From an uncultured Oligella sp. (GTDB taxonomy: Bacteria; Pseudomonadota; Gammaproteobacteria; Burkholderiales; Burkholderiaceae_B), in the NCBI GenBank assembly GCA_947632105.1, contig CANROD010000009.1, forward strand, positions 1 to 63,220: DNA of 63,220 bases, written 5' to 3'. The notes beneath the pieces were generated by a model. That model was not told where the DNA came from. It saw only the letters and a program-made list of their open reading frames with translations, and did not search any database. Shown here piece by piece: positions 26,751-34,949 of this stretch. How positions within the stretch are numbered: the stretch's first letter is position 1; the number at the start of each line of letters is the position of its first letter. Position numbers and translations under genes: made by a program.

Positions 26751-27167
26751 TTATTTTTTATAAGTTATATTTTTCTTCAGAGCTGCATCAAAATAACTCT
26801 GTTTGAAATGTAAAAGCTTAGTCACTACATCAGTTGGTGTTTTTTGAACCCTCTTTACAAAGATTAGCGGACAAATCACTACCCTTCTATCAAGCCCATA
26901 AAACCAATATAAGCGAATATTACCTTTTCGTAATCCATAAATACCTTCACCGCTAACCGCTTCATGACAAATATTCGGATTATTTATATAGAGTTTTGGT
27001 CCTATCTCATGAAAACAAAGATCATTAATTGTTTTGATCAGTTGTTCCGCATGTCTTTTAGTCGTATGATTCGCTAAAAGATTTCCAAGTTCTTCAACAC
27101 AGTTTGTGGGATGTTGAATAGCATAAAACTCCCAATAAAGAGTTTTCTTGTTATCAGTATCCCACAT
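26751..27167 (-). CDS. RelE/HigB-type toxin (Gp49-like)
   Basis: The conserved core is GIYGLRKGNIRLYWFYGLDRRVVICPLIFVKRVQKTPTDVVTKL, matching phage Gp49-like/HigB proteins (LR...RxxY, then a KKxxKTP box). Related toxins are ribosome-dependent mRNA endonucleases. The open frame can begin at 27182, but that ATG is inside the operator palindrome. The ATG at 27167 (MWDTDNKK) lies just downstream of GGAG, so I use it, giving 138 residues. It is paired with an XRE antitoxin 13 nt downstream. No phage genes flank it. Confidence 0.75.
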   Translation of the reverse strand: MWDTDNKKTLYWEFYAIQHPTNCVEELGNLLANHTTKRHAEQLIKTINDLCFHEIGPKLYINNPNICHEAVSGEGIYGLRKGNIRLYWFYGLDRRVVICPLIFVKRVQKTPTDVVTKLLHFKQSYFDAALKKNITYKK

Positions 27168-27180
27168 TGGTATTAACTCC

Positions 27181-27208
27181 ATAATGTTAACCTATAGGTT
27201 AACATTAT
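27181..27208. promoter_or_regulatory. Operator palindrome of the toxin-antitoxin operon
   Basis: Perfect 28-bp palindrome; the left half is ATAATGTTAACCTA and the right half is its exact reverse complement. It sits 14 nt ahead of the chosen toxin start. On the minus strand it includes GATAAT-like sequence, so it may overlap the -10 box. A binding site for the XRE antitoxin is likely. Confidence 0.75.
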
Positions 27209-27382
27209 CTGAGGAATTTGATCATGAACATTCGTAAAAATACATAGTGGCGGGCAAACTAATGCACGTTAATATTCAGCATATACGCATGCCCCGTTTC
27301 TACTTCTTCTAAGTTATATAACCGTAGCTATTCTAACCACTTATTTGACATTGCAACATTTGCCAGCTCTGCTGAATAAACA

Positions 27383-27416
27383 AAAGATCGGCTCTGCTTT
27401 CACAACGCCGATCTTT
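27383..27416 (-). terminator. Terminator of the monooxygenase gene
   Basis: Stem AAAGATCGGC (27383-27392) with GCCGATCTTT (27407-27416) and a 14-nt loop. On the minus strand the stem is followed by TG then TTTATTC, about 30 nt after the stop of the monooxygenase. Confidence 0.75.
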
Positions 27417-27444
27417 AAGTTCACTTCTTAACTGCTAACAGCGC

Positions 27445-29352
27445 TTACACTGCTGCTATAACTTTTTCCTCTTCTGCTACTGCCTCTTCAGTTACTTTTA
27501 ACTTAGGAAATATTCTACTAACAAAACCCTCTAGTTGAGTGGTTTCATTTAGTGGAAAGATGCCACCGACATATTGATCCGGACGAACGACAACCACCGC
27601 ACCATCGATGGAAATTGAACGCTTATCAAAAATATCATCACCCTTTAAGGTACCAAAAACTTGTTCCACATCAGTTAATTGAAATTTACCTCTCTTTGGT
27701 TTAAAGATAGCAGGTACTTGGCTCACATCAAAACTACAATAACTTTGTTGATAAATAACCTTCGTTTCAAATAAAGAGCTCGGTAAGAACTGCTCAGCCC
27801 ATTGAGACCAGCGCTCTAACACAGCCGAATCACCAGGCGCAGCCTTATCCGCAAAGACATAAATGCGCCAACGACCGTCCGCCATATGATGGTGACCTAA
27901 ATGCGAATGTGTTAAATCACATACACGACCAACTTTTGAAGACTTAAAGCGACGACCTAAGGGGTAGCCAGCAGCCAACTCTTGGTGTTCTGCATTAGAG
28001 ATAATCATCGACTCCTCATACTCGGTTAAATAACCGGCATTAAACTCAGCATGCTGCTGGTAGAAGTCCTCTAACTCATGTGGGTCTTGGAACTCATCAC
28101 TCGGTCGAGCCATTAAGGAAGACCATTGCTTATCAAATTCGATTAACCGATGGGCAATGTCTTTACGCTCTTCAGCATAGGTTTTTAATAGCTCGGCTGA
28201 GCAATTACCAGAAAGCACATGACCTAGCTTCCAGCCTAAATTAAAACCGTCCTGCATAGACACATTCATGCCCTGACCAGCTTTAGCCGAGTGCGTATGG
28301 CACGCATCACCCATAATAAAGATGTGGGGCTCTTCACCGGTCGTTTTGTCCGAGGCTCGGTCATCAAAATGCTCCGTTACACGATGCCCTACCTCATAAA
28401 TAGAATGCCAAACGACGTTTTTAACATCTAATTTATAAGGATGTAAAATTTCTTGTGCTTGAGCAATCACATCCTCCAGCGGCGTCTCGCGAATCTTGCC
28501 TGCTTGGCTCTCATCCACATCACCTAAGTCAACATATAGTCGGAATAAAAAACCACCCTCACGAGGAATTAATAAGATGCTTCGGCCCGTACTCGACTTA
28601 ATGGTACATTTCTTTCTAAAGTCAGGAAAATCAGTATCCGCATGAATATCCATCACACCCCATGCGTGATTAGCTTGATTACCCTGTAATCTATACCCTA
28701 AGGACTTACGCACACCACTACGAGCCCCATCCGCCCCCACTAGATACTTGGTGTAAACAATGACTTCCTTGCCACTATCCGGTCCAGCAGAACGACGTAG
28801 AGTCACTTTAACCGGATAAGTCGCATTGGAATCGTCCGACATTTCAAAATCTACAAACTCATAACCGTAATCTGGCTCCATCCGGGTCGGTGCATTTTTC
28901 ATGAAGCGGTTGAAATGATCAATAATACGCACTTGGGTAATTAGCATCATTGGCCACTCACTTAGCTCCTGTGGCAACTCTCTTACGCTTCTTTCACGAA
29001 TAATATTTTTCTTAAAATCAGGATCTGGTTTCCAAAAAGCCATATCGGTAATTTCATGTGCTTCGGCAGCAATTTCATGGGCAAACCTAAAGGCCTGAAA
29101 CGTCTCCATGGTACGTGAATGCACTCCATCAGCATTAGCCATAGGCAAACGATAGCCACGCTGATCAATAATCCGAGTATTAACATTAGGGAATTGTGAT
29201 AACTGTGCTGCAGCAATGGAACCAGCAGGTCCACAGCCAACAATTAATACATCCATATGAGATGGCAACTCGTTTGAGCGCTCAATACCCACGCCCTCAG
29301 CGGGCATAGTTAAGGGATCACCTGTTTCGTAATTAGAAATATGGAACTGCAT
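27445..29352 (-). CDS. FAD-dependent aromatic-ring hydroxylase (MobA-like)
   Basis: 635 residues. An FAD dinucleotide fold near the N-terminus (MDVLIVGCGPAGSIAAAQLSQF), the GD motif IMGDACHTHSAKAGQGMNVSMQDGFNLGWKL and a C-terminal thioredoxin-like domain (about 460-620, with VVVRPDQYVGGIFPL) match the phenol hydroxylase/3-hydroxybenzoate 4-monooxygenase branch. The start MQFHISNYETGDPLTMPAEG resembles the N-terminus of Comamonas MobA as I remember it. The predicted reaction is NADPH-dependent hydroxylation of a small hydroxylated aromatic acid. No ring-cleavage gene is adjacent, which is unusual. A LysR-type gene lies upstream on the same strand. Confidence 0.82.
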   Translation of the reverse strand: MQFHISNYETGDPLTMPAEGVGIERSNELPSHMDVLIVGCGPAGSIAAAQLSQFPNVNTRIIDQRGYRLPMANADGVHSRTMETFQAFRFAHEIAAEAHEITDMAFWKPDPDFKKNIIRERSVRELPQELSEWPMMLITQVRIIDHFNRFMKNAPTRMEPDYGYEFVDFEMSDDSNATYPVKVTLRRSAGPDSGKEVIVYTKYLVGADGARSGVRKSLGYRLQGNQANHAWGVMDIHADTDFPDFRKKCTIKSSTGRSILLIPREGGFLFRLYVDLGDVDESQAGKIRETPLEDVIAQAQEILHPYKLDVKNVVWHSIYEVGHRVTEHFDDRASDKTTGEEPHIFIMGDACHTHSAKAGQGMNVSMQDGFNLGWKLGHVLSGNCSAELLKTYAEERKDIAHRLIEFDKQWSSLMARPSDEFQDPHELEDFYQQHAEFNAGYLTEYEESMIISNAEHQELAAGYPLGRRFKSSKVGRVCDLTHSHLGHHHMADGRWRIYVFADKAAPGDSAVLERWSQWAEQFLPSSLFETKVIYQQSYCSFDVSQVPAIFKPKRGKFQLTDVEQVFGTLKGDDIFDKRSISIDGAVVVVRPDQYVGGIFPLNETTQLEGFVSRIFPKLKVTEEAVAEEEKVIAAV

Positions 29353-29417
29353 GTCGTCCTCCTAGATAGAATGTAATTTGTATCGCTTGCAGTTAAATAA
29401 CTTGCTTTCAAAAAAGC

Positions 29418-29433
29418 GGATAATTTTTTATCC
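29418..29433. promoter_or_regulatory. Palindrome upstream of the monooxygenase gene
   Basis: GGATAA (29418-29423) and TTATCC (29428-29433) with a 4-nt spacer, 66 nt ahead of the monooxygenase start. Possible operator or promoter part; no binding data. Confidence 0.35.
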
Positions 29434-29514
29434 TTAACAACAGCTTATTTTTTTTAATGACATTCGACCAATACCATTTATATTTTTTTTGATGCCTTTA
29501 AGGTATTGTTATCT

Positions 29515-29543
29515 CTCTAGGCCTTATAAAACAAGGCCTAGAG
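29515..29543. repeat. Inverted repeat downstream of the LysR gene
   Basis: Perfect 11-bp arms CTCTAGGCCTT (29515-29525) and AAGGCCTAGAG (29533-29543) with a 7-nt loop, between the LysR stop and the monooxygenase. No T run follows on either strand, so it could be a weak terminator or a regulator site. Confidence 0.5.
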
Positions 29544-29600
29544 CTTTCATAAAGAAAAGGAGTACCTAGGGTTAATGCTTAGCGTTTTCTAGTTATTTAT

Positions 29601-30551
29601 TCAAAAATCTAAACCCTCAGGGGTAAGCCAATGATGCGAATAATGCATCCAATCAGGCTTATCTTCATACACTCGCACTAAAACTGAGAGGACAAATTTT
29701 AATAATTCAGTATCATCGTCTGTACGAAAATAGGCGAGTATCGGTGAGGTTAAGCTCTCATCACCCAATAAACGATAACAAAGGTCTTGACGTGACACAC
29801 GCGCCGATTCTGGGACAATACTCACCCCAGTATTCGCTGCAGCAAGGCCCAGAGCCGTTTGTAACTGACTGACTTTTTGTATATTTCCTATATTCAAGGC
29901 ATAGTCAGCCAAGACTGCCTGCACAGCATCAGAAAAATTAGGACTATTATCTTTGGGGTAGAGAATAAGTGACTCACCACGTAGCGCTTCTACCGGCAAT
30001 GAATCGGACTCGGCACCGGCAAGCGCATGATTTTTAGACATTGCCACCATAAGCCGCTCTTCTCTCAACACTAAGCGTGAAATATCATTGACTGCAAAGC
30101 GCAAGCGTCCGAAACCAATATCAATCTCCCCTTCCCTGAGAGCCTCAAGTTGCTGTGAGGATAACAACTCAACTAAACTAATCTCTAAATTCGGTCTTAG
30201 AGTTTGTAAACGCTTTACTAAATGTGGAAAGGCACCATAAAGCATAGATGGCACAAAGCCGATGGAGATACTATCACTGCTTTTTTGCCCAGCTTGGCGC
30301 GTCACTCGCTTCAGCTGCTCGATCTGGCCCAGAATATAGACACTGCGCTCATAAAATATTTTACCGGCTTTAGTTAAGCACAAAGGACGACTACTACGTA
30401 CAAATAATTTCGTTTCTAAGCTTTCTTCAAGCTGCTGTATTTGTCGACTAAGCGGTGGCTGAGAAATATGCAGCACCTCAGAAGCGCGCGTCATATTTTT
30501 TTCTTCAGCCACTACCACAAAGTACTGCATCTGCCGCAAACTGATAGTCAT
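29601..30551 (-). CDS. LysR-family transcriptional regulator (aromatic-pathway type)
   Basis: 316 residues. The N-terminal winged helix-turn-helix MTISLRQMQYFVVVAEEKNMTRASEVLHISQPPLSRQIQQLEE is of the CatR/BenM subtype (LRQLRYFVAVAEE-like). The ligand-binding domain begins with SISIGFVPSMLYGAFPHLVKRLQ. It is on the same strand as, and upstream of, the MobA-like monooxygenase, so it probably controls that gene in response to an aromatic ligand. LysR regulators are usually divergent from their target, so the tandem arrangement leaves this inference open. Confidence 0.88.
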   Translation of the reverse strand: MTISLRQMQYFVVVAEEKNMTRASEVLHISQPPLSRQIQQLEESLETKLFVRSSRPLCLTKAGKIFYERSVYILGQIEQLKRVTRQAGQKSSDSISIGFVPSMLYGAFPHLVKRLQTLRPNLEISLVELLSSQQLEALREGEIDIGFGRLRFAVNDISRLVLREERLMVAMSKNHALAGAESDSLPVEALRGESLILYPKDNSPNFSDAVQAVLADYALNIGNIQKVSQLQTALGLAAANTGVSIVPESARVSRQDLCYRLLGDESLTSPILAYFRTDDDTELLKFVLSVLVRVYEDKPDWMHYSHHWLTPEGLDF

Positions 30552-30651
30552 AAAGACAACCTACTAAATTAACTTCTTAAAATTAGTTTAGCAAGTTAAA
30601 ATTAACTATGTATGTCAGCTACCAGAATGCTAGGATAAACACTCACTACAC

Positions 30652-30681
30652 AAAAAAAGCGTGATCCAAATTGAATCACGC
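30652..30681 (-). terminator. Terminator after the SET-domain gene
   Basis: On the minus strand: stem GCGTGAT, 9-nt loop, ATCACGC (plus-strand arms 30659-30665 and 30675-30681), then seven T. A clean Rho-independent terminator for the panB-SET transcript. Confidence 0.92.
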
Positions 30682-30710
30682 CCTTGCTTTATACATACAA
30701 CGCTAACTAC

Positions 30711-31244
30711 TTATTCAGCCTCTTCCTCAACCTCAAACGACTTTAAATTCAGCATCGTACCCCGACACTTCTCACTACCGCAAAGACATTGATAATCCCT
30801 TTGTAACTCCTCAGTTAACTCATCATCAATCACTAAGCCGTAATCAAAAGACAGTTCCTCGCCTTTTTTAATATCACGCAAACTGTAAATATAAACTCGC
30901 TTACCATGGTTGCCTTCACGAGCTTCACAATTTGGTTCGCAACTATGGTTAATCCACTTAGATGCATTACCCTTGCTACCGCCATCAATGGTTTCGCCGC
31001 TACTGAGTGAAAAGAAAAAAGTATGGAAAGGGTCATCCGGGTTAACCGGCCACATTTCATCGGCTTCATCAGAGCTGATTCGGCGACCGGTATACTCAAT
31101 AATCAACGTATCTTCAGGGATGTCTTTAATAGCAAAAACACCCCGACCGTGGACTGCTGACTTTTTAACCTTAACCCATGGTTCACCAGGAATGTCGCGA
31201 GGTTTTCTATAACGCTTTTCGACCACTTTTTCCGATTTTGGCAT
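30711..31244 (-). CDS. SET-domain protein (putative lysine methyltransferase)
   Basis: 177 residues consisting almost entirely of a SET domain: KKSAVHGRGVFAIKDIPEDTLIIEYTGRRI, then ASKWINHSCEPNCEA (the pseudoknot NHSCxPN motif), ELSFDYG, and a post-SET cysteine cluster QCLCGSEKCRG. These are the S-adenosylmethionine and substrate-site elements of lysine methyltransferases, so activity is plausible. Target proteins in bacteria of this type are unknown to me. Its start codon overlaps the panB stop by one nucleotide (TAATG), so the two genes are translationally coupled even though no functional link is obvious. Confidence 0.88.
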   Translation of the reverse strand: MPKSEKVVEKRYRKPRDIPGEPWVKVKKSAVHGRGVFAIKDIPEDTLIIEYTGRRISSDEADEMWPVNPDDPFHTFFFSLSSGETIDGGSKGNASKWINHSCEPNCEAREGNHGKRVYIYSLRDIKKGEELSFDYGLVIDDELTEELQRDYQCLCGSEKCRGTMLNLKSFEVEEEAE

Positions 31245-32065
31245 TACTTTTTAACACCAAAACAGTGGTCTAAGGTCGGAAAGCTACCGTCGCGTACACC
31301 ATCCGCATAGGCAGTCGCGCCCTCACGAATTACCGCAGCAACATCACTAAATTGCTGAGCAAACTTCGGAATACGACCATGAGTTAAGTTGAAAATATCC
31401 TCAGCCACTAAAACCTGACCATCACAATCCGGCGAAGCACCAATACCGATCGTAGGGATCTTAAGTGCTTCGGTAATGCGTCGCGCTAATGGCTCTGCCG
31501 TACCCTCAATCACTACACCCCAAGCCCCAGCAGCTTCTTGAGCTAAGGCATCCTCATAAATACGCTCAGCCGCTTCATCACTTAAACCCTGTGCCTTAAA
31601 GCCACCCATGGTATTAAAGTACTGAGGCATTAGGCCCACATGAGCCAATACCGGAATACCACGATCAACTAAGAAACGGGTTGTTTCAGCCAGTACCACA
31701 CCGCCTTCCAACTTAACTGAATCAGCACCACTCATCTGCAATATCTTTGCGGCATTACGAAAGGCCGCTTCTGGTGACTCTTGGAAAGAACCGAAGGGCA
31801 TATCAACAACCACGGTACAGCGCTGAGTTGCATTGACTACTGCTTTAGCGTGATTTGCCATCATATCAACAGTAATAGATAAGGTATCAGGCATATCATA
31901 GCCAACCATGGCGGTTGAATCACCAATTAAAATAAAATCACACACTTCATCTAAAATACGCGCAAACGGGGCGGTATATGAAGTTAAAGAGACAATCTTC
32001 TGTTTGCCTTTCATGGCTTGCAATTGGGGAATAGTAAGACGCTTAACGTCGGCATGAACGCTCAT
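31244..32065 (-). CDS. panB: 3-methyl-2-oxobutanoate hydroxymethyltransferase
   Basis: Ketopantoate hydroxymethyltransferase, 273 residues, the first committed step of pantothenate/CoA synthesis, using methylene-tetrahydrofolate. Family motifs are KIVSLTSYTAPFARILDE, DFILIGDSTAMVGYDMPDTL (metal-binding GDS), DMPFGSFQESPEAAFRNA, VKLEGG and a GLMPQ loop. panC is not adjacent. It is divergent from the acetolactate synthase gene 205 nt away; both act around 2-ketoisovalerate, so co-regulation is possible. Confidence 0.96.
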   Translation of the reverse strand: MSVHADVKRLTIPQLQAMKGKQKIVSLTSYTAPFARILDEVCDFILIGDSTAMVGYDMPDTLSITVDMMANHAKAVVNATQRCTVVVDMPFGSFQESPEAAFRNAAKILQMSGADSVKLEGGVVLAETTRFLVDRGIPVLAHVGLMPQYFNTMGGFKAQGLSDEAAERIYEDALAQEAAGAWGVVIEGTAEPLARRITEALKIPTIGIGASPDCDGQVLVAEDIFNLTHGRIPKFAQQFSDVAAVIREGATAYADGVRDGSFPTLDHCFGVKK

Positions 32066-32270
32066 AACAACCCTCTGTCGGAAACTAACTATGGATAATT
32101 GCTTGAATTACAGTGCAATCGGAATTTTATAAGTTTAAGCTTAGCCATGCTGCATTGCAAGTTAAGCGACTAAGTTAAGGGTAAAATCGAGTAAGATAAA
32201 AAACTGTTGACTAATTAATCAGTTAGCAATAGTTCTTTCTGACACAAAATATTCCACAAGAGAGTTTGAT

Positions 32271-34043
32271 ATGAGTTCACAGCCAGAACAAACGGCTCAA
32301 CAAAGCCTCCAACAAAAACTATGTTTTAATGGCGCCCAGGCATTACTTGAGAGCTTGGTTGAATTAGGCGTGGATACCATTTTTGGTTATCCCGGCGGTG
32401 CAGTTTTACCGCTATATGACGCAATTTATGCGGAACCTCGTATACGTCATATTTTAGTACGTCACGAGCAAGGTGCAGTACATGCCGCTGAGGGCTATGC
32501 TCGTAGTACCGGCAAACCCGGTGTAGTCTTGGTAACCTCCGGTCCCGGCATGGCTAACACAACCTCCGGCCTACTTGACGCGATGTGTGACTCTATTCCT
32601 GTGCTATGTATTAGTGGTCAAGTTGCTACTAGTGCCATTGGTACCGATGCCTTCCAAGAATGTGATGCCATTGGTATTTCTCGCCCAGTAACCAAGTGGA
32701 ACGCTCAGATTAAGCGTTCCGAAGACGTTATCCCTTTGGTCTCTAAAGCTTACCAAATGACGACTGAAGGTCGTCCCGGTCCGGTATTAATCGATTTTCC
32801 TAAAGATATTCAAATTCAAGAAATTGATAAAAGCACCGCTAAAATTGAAAAACGGACAGAGCAATCTACTGAAGTGCCTGCGCCAACCATGTTAGCCAAT
32901 ATCAAGCGTGCTGCTGGACTCATTGCTAATGCTCGTCGTCCAGTATTTTATGGTGGCGGTGGTCTCGTTAACTCTGGCCCTGCCGCGTCTGAAGTCTTTA
33001 CTAACTTAGTTCGCTATACCGGTGCACCTTGTACCTTAACTCTCATGGGTTTGGGCGCTTTCCCGGCCAGTGATCCTCAATTTGTGGGTATGTTGGGTAT
33101 GCATGGCACACTTGAAGCCAACTTAGCCATGCACCATGCTGACTTAATTGTTTGTATCGGCGCCCGCTTTGATGACCGTATTACCGGGCGTCTTTCTGAC
33201 TTCTGCCCACACGCACTCAAGATTCACTTAGATATTGACCCTGCCTCGATTGATAAGGTAGTTCGTGCCGATGTCCCCCTCACTGGTGATTGCCATACCG
33301 TGCTATTGCAATTATTTAATGAGCTCAAGGCTTTGCCAACCGATCGTAGCCTCCTCAATGACTGGTGGCAAACAATTGACAAATGGCGCAGTAAGGATTG
33401 CTTAGGCTTTACGCCATCTGAAACCGCCATTTTGCCTCAGCATTTACTCAGCTACCTCAATCAAAAAATTGAAGGTAAAGACGTTATTGTTAGTACTGAC
33501 GTAGGTCAACACCAGATGTGGTCAGCCCAGTATCTTAAATTTGATGAACCAAATCGTTGGTTAACTTCTGGTGGAGCCGGAACCATGGGTTACGGTATGC
33601 CGGCGGCTATTGGTGCACAAATCGGTAATCCTGATAGCACCGTAGTATGTGTAACAGGTGATGCCTCTATTCTGATGAATATTCAAGAGATGGCCACCGC
33701 CATTCAGCACCGTGCACCAATCAAGGTCATTTTATGTAATAACCAATACATGGGCATGGTACGCCAGTGGCAAGAGCTTATCCATGAGGGCCGTTATAGC
33801 CATAGTTACAATGAATCGATGCCTGACTTTGTTAGCCTAGCTAAATCCTTTGGCTGGCAAGCAGCAACCGTGAGTGATCCTAAGCAATTAGATGTGGCAT
33901 TAGACGAGTGTCTAAACTCCGAAGGCCCTTATTTCCTTGATGTCCGTGTACAAAATCAGGAGAACTGCTTCCCAATGATGCCTGCAGGTTATGGCCATCA
34001 GCAAGTGATGCTCTCTGAAGATACCTGGTATGTGGATGAGTGA
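32271..34043 (+). CDS. ilvB: Acetolactate synthase large subunit
   Basis: ThDP-dependent enzyme of 590 residues that condenses pyruvate with pyruvate or 2-ketobutyrate in valine, leucine and isoleucine biosynthesis. Motifs are TIFGYPGGAVLPLYDAIY, RHEQGAVHAAEGYAR (catalytic Glu), the FAD-binding middle domain, and the ThDP motif GDASILMNIQEMATAIQHRAPIKVILCNNQYMGMVRQWQ. The length and FAD-domain features fit the anabolic class. No small regulatory subunit (ilvN/ilvH) or ilvC follows: a terminator comes directly after the stop. It is probably either an additional isozyme or one that shares a small subunit encoded elsewhere. Confidence 0.93.
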   Translation: MSSQPEQTAQQSLQQKLCFNGAQALLESLVELGVDTIFGYPGGAVLPLYDAIYAEPRIRHILVRHEQGAVHAAEGYARSTGKPGVVLVTSGPGMANTTSGLLDAMCDSIPVLCISGQVATSAIGTDAFQECDAIGISRPVTKWNAQIKRSEDVIPLVSKAYQMTTEGRPGPVLIDFPKDIQIQEIDKSTAKIEKRTEQSTEVPAPTMLANIKRAAGLIANARRPVFYGGGGLVNSGPAASEVFTNLVRYTGAPCTLTLMGLGAFPASDPQFVGMLGMHGTLEANLAMHHADLIVCIGARFDDRITGRLSDFCPHALKIHLDIDPASIDKVVRADVPLTGDCHTVLLQLFNELKALPTDRSLLNDWWQTIDKWRSKDCLGFTPSETAILPQHLLSYLNQKIEGKDVIVSTDVGQHQMWSAQYLKFDEPNRWLTSGGAGTMGYGMPAAIGAQIGNPDSTVVCVTGDASILMNIQEMATAIQHRAPIKVILCNNQYMGMVRQWQELIHEGRYSHSYNESMPDFVSLAKSFGWQAATVSDPKQLDVALDECLNSEGPYFLDVRVQNQENCFPMMPAGYGHQQVMLSEDTWYVDE

Positions 34044-34065
34044 TTGAGTTTGATTTAAGAAAATC

Positions 34066-34102
34066 AAAACGGCATATCCTAAAATAGGGTATGCCGTTTT
34101 TT
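34066..34102. terminator. Terminator between ilvB and the PaiB-like gene
   Basis: Stem AAAACGGCATATCCT (34066-34080) with AGGGTATGCCGTTTT (34086-34100), one G-U pair, 5-nt loop, T run to 34102. The genes are convergent, so it may act in both directions. Confidence 0.9.
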
Positions 34103-34113
34103 GCACTTAGGGC

Positions 34114-34749
34114 TTAGGCTTTGCCAACGTCACCCAGCCATTTTCTCATGGTCTGCGCCATACCAGCTTCGTCTCGTTTTTCAAGATTTTCAATCACGGT
34201 AGCGGTCTCTTCTTTGCTGTCATTTTGACCAATCTTAGACTTCGCCAATACCTTGGTGATGGTCACATCAAAGGCAGTGATTTCCTCAATCTGATCCATA
34301 ATGTAATCTAACGGTGCATCAGCCATGCGCCACGCCTCTTCACCGTGCAAATCTCGTTCGATTTGCTTAGTTAAAAATCCAGTCGCAGCTAGACGAGAAC
34401 GCTTGTCATTGTAAAAACGGATTGTACCGTAAACATGCACTACCTGATAATTCCACGTCGGCACTTTTTTATTTTTGGCTTCTTTTTGTGGATAGTCTTT
34501 GGCTGAAACATAGGCATCGTCCCCTCTAAAAATACACATCACCTCCTGATCACGCTCAATCAGTGAGGACATATTGTTATTTTTAGCGATATGACCAATT
34601 AAATAATCATCGCCCTTTATAATTAGGGGTAAGTGAGCAGCAATCAGACCCTCAGGCGTATTAGCCACCACACATGCGAGTGGAAACTCTCTAATAATGC
34701 GCTCTATCTCTTCGGTACGTACTTCGTTAAAATCTTCAGGGATATACAT
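34114..34749 (-). CDS. PaiB-family FMN-binding protein
   Basis: 211 residues from the ATG at 34749, which gives the family-typical beginning MYIPEDFNEVRTEEIERII. The frame could open 6 codons earlier at a TTG. Conserved segments are HLPLII, HIAKNN, VMCIFRGDDAYVSAKDYPQK (FMN-binding split-barrel) and VPTWNYQVVHVYGTIRF. PaiB proteins were first described as negative regulators of sporulation and protease genes in Bacillus, but the split-barrel fold suggests a flavin or heme-related enzyme. The function here is unknown. It is convergent with ilvB. Confidence 0.85.
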   Translation of the reverse strand: MYIPEDFNEVRTEEIERIIREFPLACVVANTPEGLIAAHLPLIIKGDDYLIGHIAKNNNMSSLIERDQEVMCIFRGDDAYVSAKDYPQKEAKNKKVPTWNYQVVHVYGTIRFYNDKRSRLAATGFLTKQIERDLHGEEAWRMADAPLDYIMDQIEEITAFDVTITKVLAKSKIGQNDSKEETATVIENLEKRDEAGMAQTMRKWLGDVGKA

Positions 34750-34861
34750 AAGCCTACTCAACAACAAAATAACACATAAACATATATATTATATACTTCT
34801 TTAGGCTATTGAAGCACAAGTAAGTTAACAATTCTCATTATGCTCTTCTTTAGCTCAAAGA

Positions 34862-34901
34862 AAAAGGACTGACTCCGGCATCATACCGCAATCAGTCCTT
34901 T
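34862..34901 (-). terminator. Terminator of the phoX-like gene
   Basis: Outer stem AAAGGACTGA (34863-34872) with TCAGTCCTTT (34892-34901) and an inner CCGG/CCG pairing. On the minus strand it is followed by TTTTTCTTT. It lies about 50 nt past the stop. Confidence 0.88.
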
Positions 34902-34949
34902 ACTATAACTTGTCTAACTCACTGACTTAGACTAAATTAAAACCCTTAA

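Noticed and set aside
26351-27182. Toxin-antitoxin pair as part of a phage defence island
   Set aside because: Neighbours are an importer operon and a monooxygenase; no restriction, Cas or abortive-infection genes are nearby.
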